Below are positions 1 to 5,074 of a DNA stretch of 5,783 bases, piece after piece. Both the position numbers and the translations under genes were made by a program. The stretch lies in assembly GCA_002347185.1 (NCBI GenBank), contig DDXK01000037.1, positions 63,528-69,310 of the forward strand. Direction: 5' to 3'. The notes beneath the pieces are model-generated. The model saw only the letters and a program-made list of their open reading frames with translations. It was not told where the DNA came from and made no database searches. Each line of letters begins with the position of its first letter. Within the stretch, counting starts at the first letter, position 1. Origin of the DNA: Desulfobulbaceae bacterium UBA2262 (GTDB taxonomy: Bacteria > Desulfobacterota > Desulfobulbia > Desulfobulbales > Desulfurivibrionaceae).

Positions 1-204
1 CTGCTGATACCGGGCGTCGGTGAGTTCGGCTGCGGTGAAGTTCTTGCTCAGATCCAGGTGGATCATGTTATAGGGGTTCTTCGCGGCAAAAGCGGCCTGC
101 GCCTGCCGGTCGATGACGTCGTAAGGGGGGGTCACCACGTCTTCCATCTGGGCAATCTTTTCCGGATTGTACCGCAAGCCGCGAAGGGGGGCAATCAGAG
201 CCAT
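1..204 (-). CDS. DUF1015 family protein, N-terminal 68 residues (cut by left window edge)
   Basis: Reading leftward from an ATG at 204-202, the frame is open to base 1 and gives 68 residues. It begins MALIAPLRGLRYNPEKIAQM, continues with VVTPPYDVID and then NPYNMIHLDL. The N-terminal pattern (I-x-P-x-RGLRYNPEK, then V-x-PPYDVI, then NPYN-I-L) is the signature I associate with DUF1015, a family of roughly 400-residue cytosolic proteins of unknown biochemical function, so most of the gene lies outside the window. The start is supported by a Shine-Dalgarno GGAGA (minus strand, 215-211) six bases upstream and by the family motif beginning straight after the Met. The gene is divergent from queD and shares a 237-bp intergenic region with it. 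Family membership is fairly sure; no function can be given. Confidence 0.85.
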   Translation of the reverse strand, partial: MALIAPLRGLRYNPEKIAQMEDVVTPPYDVIDRQAQAAFAAKNPYNMIHLDLSKNFTAAELTDARYQQ

Positions 205-222
205 GCTGTTTCTCCATGCCGG

Positions 223-246
223 GCCTGCGGAACAAATGGCGCAGGC
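223..246 (-). repeat. Inverted repeat in the leader of the DUF1015 gene
   Basis: GCCTGCG (223-229) and CGCAGGC (240-246) are perfect 7-bp complementary arms around a 10-base loop. In the leftward transcript the hairpin would end eight bases before the GGAGA ribosome-binding site at 215-211. It could affect translation of the DUF1015 gene or bind a regulator as DNA. No T-run follows it, so it does not look like a terminator. The repeat is directly visible; any role is inference. Confidence 0.4.
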
Positions 247-278
247 ATAGGCAAATTCAGTATCGAGCGAGGTAGCGA

Positions 279-307
279 TTGACTTCCCGGGGGGGAAGGA
301 ATATCTT
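279..307 (+). promoter_or_regulatory. Candidate sigma70-type promoter for queD-queE
   Basis: A -35 like TTGACT (279-284, 5 of 6 consensus) is followed after exactly 17 bases by TATCTT (302-307, 4 of 6 consensus). Transcription would start near 314, giving a leader of about 125-130 nt before the queD ATG. An inverted repeat, CTTCCC (283-288) and GGGAAG (293-298) with a GGGG loop, overlaps the end of the -35 and lies in the spacer, where a repressor could act. The call is made by eye from consensus match and spacing only. Confidence 0.5.
283..298. repeat. Inverted repeat inside the queD promoter spacer (possible operator)
   Basis: The 6-bp arms CTTCCC (283-288) and GGGAAG (293-298) flank four G residues. 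The repeat overlaps the last two bases of the putative -35 and sits in the spacer of the proposed promoter, a common operator position. A T-rich stretch (305-314) lies to its right, so a rightward terminator is an alternative, but no rightward gene upstream would need one. The repeat is seen; the operator role is inferred. Confidence 0.35.
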
Positions 308-428
308 TTGTTTTCCCTAGCCGGCGATCCGGAAGGAACGTGTCATACATAGTCAAAAAACAGCCGCTTTTCAAGTGGACATTTTCGGCAAAACAGAAAC
401 CGGCAGCCGCGATACGCAGCCAAAGACC

Positions 429-433
429 GGAGG
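429..433 (+). promoter_or_regulatory. Ribosome-binding site that decides the queD start
   Basis: A consensus GGAGG ends eight bases before the ATG at 442. It favours this start over the in-frame GTG at 340, which would add 34 residues unlike any QueD N-terminus. Confidence 0.8.
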
Positions 434-441
434 ATGCACAC

Positions 442-813
442 ATGTACGATATCTTCACCCGCACCCATTTTTCCTCAGGCCACCACCTACGCAACTACCC
501 AGGCAACTGCGAAAAACCGCACGGCCACAACTGGAAGGTCGAGGTGACGGTGCGCGCCACCGAACTCGACGAACTGGGCATGGGCATCGACTTCAAGGCC
601 TTGAAGAAGGCCGTCAACGTCATCATGGAAGAGCTCGACCACCGTGATCTCAACGAGCACCCGGCCTTCCGGGACAAAAACCCCTCTTCGGAGAATATCG
701 CCGCCTATATCTTCGAATGCCTGAAAAAAAGCCTCACAACCGACCGTTACCGTCCATACAGCGTCACGGTCTGCGAAACGGACAACTGCTGCGTGACCTA
801 CCGTGAGGATTGA
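442..813 (+). CDS. queD: 6-carboxy-5,6,7,8-tetrahydropterin synthase QueD
   Basis: The product is a 123-residue cytosolic enzyme of the PTPS/QueD fold, normal for the family. It converts dihydroneopterin triphosphate into 6-carboxytetrahydropterin, the first step after GTP cyclohydrolase on the way to preQ0 and queuosine. The zinc ligands are visible as His14 in FSSGHHL and His27/His29 in the HGH motif. Cys23, four residues before HGH (C-x3-HGH), is the expected catalytic cysteine. It separates true QueD from PTPS-III proteins, which have Glu there. Asp66-His67 in the LDH motif complete the catalytic set, and Glu112 in the V-x-ET motif is the expected pterin-binding acid. The start ATG at 442 has a consensus GGAGG eight bases upstream. 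The 3' end overlaps queE by 11 nt, so the two are surely co-transcribed and probably translationally coupled. QueC, QueF and FolE are not in the window. Confidence 0.96.
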   Translation: MYDIFTRTHFSSGHHLRNYPGNCEKPHGHNWKVEVTVRATELDELGMGIDFKALKKAVNVIMEELDHRDLNEHPAFRDKNPSSENIAAYIFECLKKSLTTDRYRPYSVTVCETDNCCVTYRED

Positions 814-1459
814 GCCGGAGCTCCTTCTTTCGGAAATATTCTACAGCATCCAGGGGGAGTCGTCCTATGCCGGCTACCCCTGTCTTTTTTTCCGGCTGGC
901 CGGCTGTAACCTGCGCTGCTCCTATTGCGACGCAAGATACACATATGAGGAGGAAGCTACCTCCATGCCGGTTGCCGCCCTCCTTGCCGAAGCCGAGAAA
1001 TACCCGCAGGCCATCGTCGAAATCACCGGCGGCGAACCGCTCCTGCAGGAAGGCGTCTACAGCCTGATGGAGGCGCTGCTTTCGGCCGGCCGCACCGTGC
1101 TGCTGGAAACCAACGGCAGCATCGGCATCGACCGAGTTCCGAAGGAGGTTGTCAAGATCGTCGATCTGAAATGCCCGGACAGCGGCATGGCGGAACACAT
1201 GGAGCCTGCCAACCTCGCACTGCTGGCCCCCCACGACGAGATCAAGTTCGTGGTGAGCTCAAGGCGCGACTACGACTGGGCCTGCGGGATGCTTGCGGAA
1301 CACGGCCTCGCCCGCAAGGCGAAGGTTATCTTCTCGCCGGTCACTTCGCGCCTCAAGCCCGCCGACCTCGCCGGCTGGCTGCTTGCGGACGGGCTGCCCG
1401 CCCGGTTGCAGCTGCAGCTGCACACCCTCCTCTGGCCGCAGGAAAAACGGGGGGTATAA
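803..1459 (+). CDS. queE: 7-carboxy-7-deazaguanine synthase QueE (radical SAM)
   Basis: QueE is a radical SAM enzyme that rearranges 6-carboxytetrahydropterin, the QueD product, into 7-carboxy-7-deazaguanine, the precursor of preQ0. The 218-residue protein opens with SEIFYSIQGES, typical of QueE. A canonical CX3CX2C cluster motif follows (Cys35, Cys39, Cys42 in GCNLRCSYCD) and ligates the 4Fe-4S cluster. The SAM-binding ITGGEP motif is at residues 74-79 and LETNGS at 101-106. KIVDLKCPDSG (118-128) and DEIKFVV (145-151) are further family motifs. It ends with RLQLQLHTLLWP, close to the usual QueE C-terminus. The GTG at 803 is the only sensible start: an in-frame stop (794-796) lies just before it and the family N-terminus begins a few residues later. 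There is no clear Shine-Dalgarno, which fits coupling to queD termination 11 nt into the gene. Confidence 0.96.
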   Translation: MRIEPELLLSEIFYSIQGESSYAGYPCLFFRLAGCNLRCSYCDARYTYEEEATSMPVAALLAEAEKYPQAIVEITGGEPLLQEGVYSLMEALLSAGRTVLLETNGSIGIDRVPKEVVKIVDLKCPDSGMAEHMEPANLALLAPHDEIKFVVSSRRDYDWACGMLAEHGLARKAKVIFSPVTSRLKPADLAGWLLADGLPARLQLQLHTLLWPQEKRGV

Positions 1460-1460
1460 T
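1455..1460 (+). promoter_or_regulatory. Perfect TATAAT hexamer at the queE stop, possible internal promoter for the kinase gene
   Basis: TATAAT at 1455-1460 includes the queE stop codon TAA (1457-1459). The best -35 at 17-bp spacing is CTGGCC (1432-1437, 3 of 6 consensus), and no TG extends the -10, so the promoter would be weak or need an activator. It lies about 90 bp before the kinase start. A chance match is quite possible. Confidence 0.3.
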
Positions 1461-1547
1461 TCCCTTTGCCTTCCGGGCGAGAAAACGCTAAAGATTGGTC
1501 AGGGACATTCCTGTGCAAGCCAACGCGGACAAGCAAAGAGAATCTCA

Positions 1548-2711
1548 GTGAAAAAAATCCCCCCTCACGAGCCGGGCGCGTGCACCTGCAGCCCTGCGCC
1601 GGATCTGCTCCCGCGCCTGCCCCATCCGGAAATCGAAAGCCAAAGGGGCGCGGTGGCTCAAAATCCCCAGCTTCTGGCAGTGCTTGACGCCATGCCGAAC
1701 TTCGTCCTGGTTCTTAACCGCAGTCGGCAGATCGTCTTTGCCAACAGGCCCTTTCTGCAATTCATCGATGCGGCCGACCTCGGCGCAATCCTGGGAAAAC
1801 GGCCGGGCGACGCGCTGAGCTGCCAGCATGCCGTACAGAGCGAGCAGGGCTGCGGCACCACCGATTTCTGCACCGCCTGCGGCGCGGCCAGGCCTGTTTC
1901 CGATCTTGCCGATTCAGCCAGGGAATGCAGGATCAGCCAGGAGCTGAACGGCCGCGCCTTCGACTTCCGCGTGCATACCGCGCCGTTTCCCGACACCGGC
2001 CAGGAACTCTTTCTTTTTTTCTTAAGCGACATCGCCCACGAAAAGAGACGGCGGGCCCTTGAGCGCATCTTCTTCCACGACGTGGCCAACATCGCCAACG
2101 GCATGGTGGGCTTGAGCCGCATGCTCTGCGAAAAGGAGCTGTCCAGGGAGAAAAAGGAGCGCTTTCAGAGCGTGCTGCACCGCTACACCGGCCGGTTGGC
2201 CGACGAGGTCGAGGCGCAGCGGGCCCTGAGCGCGGCGGAGAACAACGACCTGCACCTCAAGGTGGAACAGTGCGAAAGCCTGGCCCTGCTTGAAGAGGTG
2301 GCGGCATTTTACAATGCCCACGGCCAGGGCTGCAGGGTGGAAATCGACGAAGAGTCGGCGGCCATGGAGTTTCTCACCGACCAGCGGATCCTCCACCGCA
2401 TCCTGACCAACATGATCAAGAACGCCATCGAAGCCACCCCCAGGGAAGGCATGGTGCGCCTTGGCTGCCGCGACTCCGGGCAAGGTCCGGAGTTCTGGGT
2501 GCACAACATGGGCGCTCTACCCGAGGCGGTGCGGCTGCAGATCTTCCAGCGCTCCTTTTCCACCAAGGGCCAGGGCCGCGGCCTGGGCACCTACAGCATC
2601 AAGCTGCTCGGCGAACGCTACCTCAAGGGCCGGGTCCGCTTCTCCTCAACCCCTGAACAGGGCACCACCTTCAGCTTCCGCTGCCCCGCTTCCCTCGAAA
2701 AGACCGATTGA
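1548..2711 (+). CDS. Cytosolic PAS-domain sensor histidine kinase with Cys cluster
   Basis: The 387-residue protein has no membrane segment or signal peptide. Residues ~38-160 form a PAS-like sensor: LDAMPNFVLVLNRSRQIVFAN, then a C-x-H-x7-C-x5-C-x2-C cluster (Cys92, His94, Cys102, Cys108, Cys111), then a C-terminal strand ending FLFFLSDIAHEK. A dimerisation helix follows with an H-box of HDxxN type, FFHDVANIANGM (phospho-acceptor His177). The ATPase domain has an N-box NMIKN (288-292), an F-box IFQRSFSTKG (332-341) and a G2-box GRGLGTYSIKLL (343-354). The usual Asp of the G1-box is Asn320 (VHNMG). The start is GTG at 1548 with a modest AAAGAG seven bases upstream; the open frame reaches further back into queE, but that part is an out-of-frame shadow. 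The gene lies 88 bp after queE and no response regulator is near. The ligand is unknown; metal, redox or FeS sensing is an inference from the cysteines. Confidence 0.9.
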   Translation: MKKIPPHEPGACTCSPAPDLLPRLPHPEIESQRGAVAQNPQLLAVLDAMPNFVLVLNRSRQIVFANRPFLQFIDAADLGAILGKRPGDALSCQHAVQSEQGCGTTDFCTACGAARPVSDLADSARECRISQELNGRAFDFRVHTAPFPDTGQELFLFFLSDIAHEKRRRALERIFFHDVANIANGMVGLSRMLCEKELSREKKERFQSVLHRYTGRLADEVEAQRALSAAENNDLHLKVEQCESLALLEEVAAFYNAHGQGCRVEIDEESAAMEFLTDQRILHRILTNMIKNAIEATPREGMVRLGCRDSGQGPEFWVHNMGALPEAVRLQIFQRSFSTKGQGRGLGTYSIKLLGERYLKGRVRFSSTPEQGTTFSFRCPASLEKTD

Positions 2712-2755
2712 CCCGGGATTGTGGTCACGCGGCCCGCACCCTCACGCTTGATGCT
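2712..2755. other. Convergent gap between the kinase and CofD-like genes, no terminator seen
   Basis: Only 44 bp separate the two convergent stop codons. I looked for a stem followed by a T-run on either strand and found none beyond 3-4-bp pairings such as GCG/CGC around 2729-2737. Transcripts may overlap here or end by a Rho-type mechanism. Confidence 0.4.
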
Positions 2756-5023
2756 TCAGGATTCGATGCGGCTGACATTGTCCCTGAACACGACGGTGCG
2801 GAAAAAATCGATCACCCCCTGACGGCGGGCGGCATCCTTTTTCTGCTCGGGGATCAGTTCGCACAGACTCATCCTGCCGATGGACATCTTGAACTCCACA
2901 TGGCAGGCATAACGGTTGTCCAGGTACCAGGCGTAGGTGAGGCCGAAAAAGAGCCCCGGCGGCGTGAAGCCTTCCTCGCCGTTCACCAGCCGGGTGTAGA
3001 GGTGCGGGTTGGCTGCGGAGCGGCGCATGCGCACCAGAGGCAGGTACTGCTCAAACTCTTCGGTGGTGAAATAGCAGATGCGCTCCCGCTCGGGCCTGAG
3101 CAGAAGGCGGAATTCGTAGCCGAGCTGGTCGCGCTCGCGCAGGACGGGCGCTCTCTTTTTTTCCGCCGCATAATTGCCGAGCAGGGACTGCCCCAGGGCA
3201 ATGAGCAGGCCGACCTCGAAACGGGCCGGGTCCGCTGCGGCATCCTGCCGTATCTTGATGAAACGGTCCTTCGGGTCGTAGAAGGAAAAAACCGTGTTCC
3301 ACTCCTGCACCTCCTGCCACGCCTCCGCCTCCACCAGCTTGACGCCGGAAAGAAAGTCCAGGTGGCAGACCGGGATATCCCAATGGTTCCAGAAAATAGC
3401 GCTCAGACTCGGACGCAGGGACGGATCGATGTCGAGCTCGGCAAGGCGCGCGTTTATCTCGGCAAACCGGGCATCCGGGGTCTGGCCATTCGGGTTGATG
3501 AGCACCCCGGGAGAGGGTTGCGGTTCGGGCAGAAGCTTTGGCCTGTCCGCAGGCAGCAGGGCTCGGATCGCCCACATGACCCGGACCGCTTCGGCAAGGG
3601 AGGCGGGATCATGCTGGATCACCCGGCGCCGGTCGATATCTTCCTGGCAGTAAAGGCGCGCCTCCACCGGAGAAAAGCCGAGCTCCTGCACCTTTTCCCG
3701 GTCAAGATAGATGGGAACCTTGTCTTCGAGGGCGTAGCGCTGGAGGATGGAGCCGGGGATGTCCCTGAGGCCCAGGATGAGAATCTGCTCGAAAAGATTC
3801 GCCACACCGCCGGGAATATTGCGGTGATAGGCGGAAATGAGGTCGGAGACATGAAAGCGCCTGCGGGGGTCGTCGTGGGCGATGTCGGTCTCCCCGGTCT
3901 GCACCCAGAGATTTGCCACCAGAAGCTTCAAGGCCCGTGAGTTTTCGCGGATCGCTTCGGCTATCCCCGGCACCTGCAGGATGGGAACGATGCTGGTGAA
4001 AAGGCTGCCGGGCGCATAAAGAATGATATCGGCCTCGGCAATGGCGCTAAGCACCTGCGGCGACGCCTCGGGCGAGCGGGCGAACTCGACGAAGACCCGC
4101 TCCATGGGATAGCCACGCTTTGCCTGGCCGGACTTGAATTCGCCGCTCACCAGCACGCCGTTGGCATAAAGAATCTTGAGATGCGCAGGCGTGGTGGTGC
4201 AGGGGAAGACCGCGTCGGCATTGGCGCCGATCAGGTCGGCCAGAAAGCTGATTCCCTTCTGGATCGTCTCGCCGCCCGGCGAAGCCGCCTTGCCGTTGCG
4301 GCCTTCCCCGTGCTGGTAAATGGCGGCGGCAAGCAGGAGATTGCCCAGGCAGTGAGGCCGACCCAACTGGGGCGCGAGCAGGGAATTGCGGAATATCTCG
4401 TCAAGAAGCCAATACAGAGCCCGGCGCATGAACTCCGGCAGCAGCTCCAGGTCGACCCCGGCTCCGGACAGCAGCTCGGCCACGGAAAGAGGCCTTGCCT
4501 CAAAGCGGTAATTGAAAAGAAGGTGCAGGACGGCGCATACCCTTGCCGCCTCGCGGCCGTCAAGCCCGTACTGCTTCTGCAGCTTCTGCTTGCGCACCGC
4601 CGAAAGAAGCACATGCCTGAGATCGCCCAGGGCGATGAGGGGAAGATCCTTGAGCAGCTCGCCGGTGGAGCCGCCGTCATCGGTGACGCAGACCACGGCC
4701 CTGGTATCGGGGAAGATTTCCTTGAGGCCCCTGAAGGGGTCATCGGGCCAGCGCGGGCTGCGGCTGTCGCCGCCGATGAGGTTGGAAAGGCCGGTGCCGC
4801 CGCCGAAGACCACCACCCTGACCTCCTTGGTCTCGGTGGCGGCCAGGGCCTTGGCCAGAAGGTTCAGCTCGGCGCCCAGATGCCCCGGCGCGGGCGGAGG
4901 CCCGCCCAAGGCGAGGGAGATCAGCTTTTCGGCAAGATCTCCCTCGGGCAACAGGTCAAGAAGGCCGAAACGCTCTCCGGCCATGGAGGCCAATATCTCC
5001 CGCACTGACGCCGTTTGGCTCAA
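2756..5023 (-). CDS. CofD/YvcK-like (2-phospho-L-lactate transferase superfamily) protein with long C-terminal extension
   Basis: The 755-residue cytosolic protein has a CofD/YvcK domain at about residues 66-480. Motifs in order are the nucleotide-binding FGGGTGLSNLIGG (73-85), VTDDGGSTGELL (113-124), ALGDLRHVLL (131-140), CLGNLLLAA (225-233), YAPGSLFTSIVPIL (336-349) and ANLWVQTGETD (370-380). CofD transfers phospholactate in F420 synthesis; YvcK binds UDP-sugars and is needed in Bacillus for growth on gluconeogenic carbon. Both are roughly 300-330 residues, less than half this protein. The first ~65 residues are helical-looking, and residues ~500-755 (aromatic-rich, with NHWDIPVCHLDF and GLTYAWYLDNRYACHVEF) match nothing I recognise. 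A related subfamily is named CofD-like protein of the GAK system, but none of the other GAK partners is in this window. The TTG start at 5023 is set by GGAGG nine bases upstream. The gene lies 39 bp after mdh. The substrate is unknown. Confidence 0.85.
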   Translation of the reverse strand: MSQTASVREILASMAGERFGLLDLLPEGDLAEKLISLALGGPPPAPGHLGAELNLLAKALAATETKEVRVVVFGGGTGLSNLIGGDSRSPRWPDDPFRGLKEIFPDTRAVVCVTDDGGSTGELLKDLPLIALGDLRHVLLSAVRKQKLQKQYGLDGREAARVCAVLHLLFNYRFEARPLSVAELLSGAGVDLELLPEFMRRALYWLLDEIFRNSLLAPQLGRPHCLGNLLLAAAIYQHGEGRNGKAASPGGETIQKGISFLADLIGANADAVFPCTTTPAHLKILYANGVLVSGEFKSGQAKRGYPMERVFVEFARSPEASPQVLSAIAEADIILYAPGSLFTSIVPILQVPGIAEAIRENSRALKLLVANLWVQTGETDIAHDDPRRRFHVSDLISAYHRNIPGGVANLFEQILILGLRDIPGSILQRYALEDKVPIYLDREKVQELGFSPVEARLYCQEDIDRRRVIQHDPASLAEAVRVMWAIRALLPADRPKLLPEPQPSPGVLINPNGQTPDARFAEINARLAELDIDPSLRPSLSAIFWNHWDIPVCHLDFLSGVKLVEAEAWQEVQEWNTVFSFYDPKDRFIKIRQDAAADPARFEVGLLIALGQSLLGNYAAEKKRAPVLRERDQLGYEFRLLLRPERERICYFTTEEFEQYLPLVRMRRSAANPHLYTRLVNGEEGFTPPGLFFGLTYAWYLDNRYACHVEFKMSIGRMSLCELIPEQKKDAARRQGVIDFFRTVVFRDNVSRIES

Positions 5024-5032
5024 TCGGCAATT

Positions 5033-5037
5033 CCTCC
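5033..5037 (-). promoter_or_regulatory. Ribosome-binding site that decides the TTG start of the CofD-like gene
   Basis: Read leftward, GGAGG (5037-5033, within GGGAGGA) stands nine bases before TTG at 5023-5021. No ATG is available until residue 14 and the next alternative is GTG at residue 7, neither with a comparable ribosome-binding site, so TTG is the best start. Confidence 0.75.
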
Positions 5038-5040
5038 CGG

Positions 5041-5074
5041 AAAAAATGGACCGGCCGGAAACTTACAAGCCGGT
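5041..5074 (-). terminator. Hairpin plus T6 between mdh and the CofD-like gene: leaky terminator or attenuator candidate
   Basis: In the leftward transcript, ACCGGC (5074-5069) can pair with GCCGGT (5055-5050) around a 13-base loop that contains the mdh stop codon. After CCA comes a run of six T (5046-5041). The 6-bp GC-rich stem and the U-tract fit a rho-independent terminator, but the loop is long and the tract starts three bases late, so it would probably be weak. The ribosome-binding site of the next gene follows straight after the T-run, which argues for partial read-through rather than the end of the operon. Confidence 0.4.

Noticed and set aside
340..441. Longer QueD starting at GTG 340
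   Set aside because: QueD homologues begin right at the MYDIFTRTHF-like strand, and the ATG at 442 has a consensus GGAGG at eight bases.
314..441. preQ1 riboswitch in the queD leader
   Set aside because: An A-run (355-360) and a short hairpin (364-378) caught my eye, but the conserved preQ1-I stem-loop followed by an A-rich tail pairing into the loop is not there. The hairpin is 6 bp with one G-U pair and no convincing terminator behind it.
764..1234. 156-codon open frame on the minus strand
   Set aside because: It is antisense to queE, across its radical SAM cluster and GGEP motifs; no family resemblance.
1293..1547. Upstream extension of the kinase open frame into queE
   Set aside because: The 85 extra codons are an out-of-frame reading of queE, rich in Arg, Ser and Pro, and unlike kinase sequence. 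GTG at 1548 with AAAGAG upstream fits better.
2022..2504. 160-codon open frame on the minus strand
   Set aside because: It lies opposite the H-box and N-box part of the kinase, which is clearly coding on the plus strand; the translation is low in identifiable motifs.
2708..3940. 410-codon open frame on the plus strand, antisense to the CofD-like gene
   Set aside because: It mirrors the CofD-like coding frame in GC-rich DNA. Its translation has no recognisable motif, whereas the opposite strand shows clear CofD/YvcK motifs.
4181..5008. 275-codon open frame on the plus strand
   Set aside because: It is also antisense to the CofD-like gene, over the very region coding GGGTG and TDDGGSTG on the minus strand; the composition is that of a shadow frame.
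5051..5058. CCGGCCGG palindrome as a separate operator
   Set aside because: It is a short GC-only palindrome expected by chance in GC-rich DNA and is better explained as part of one arm of the mdh hairpin.
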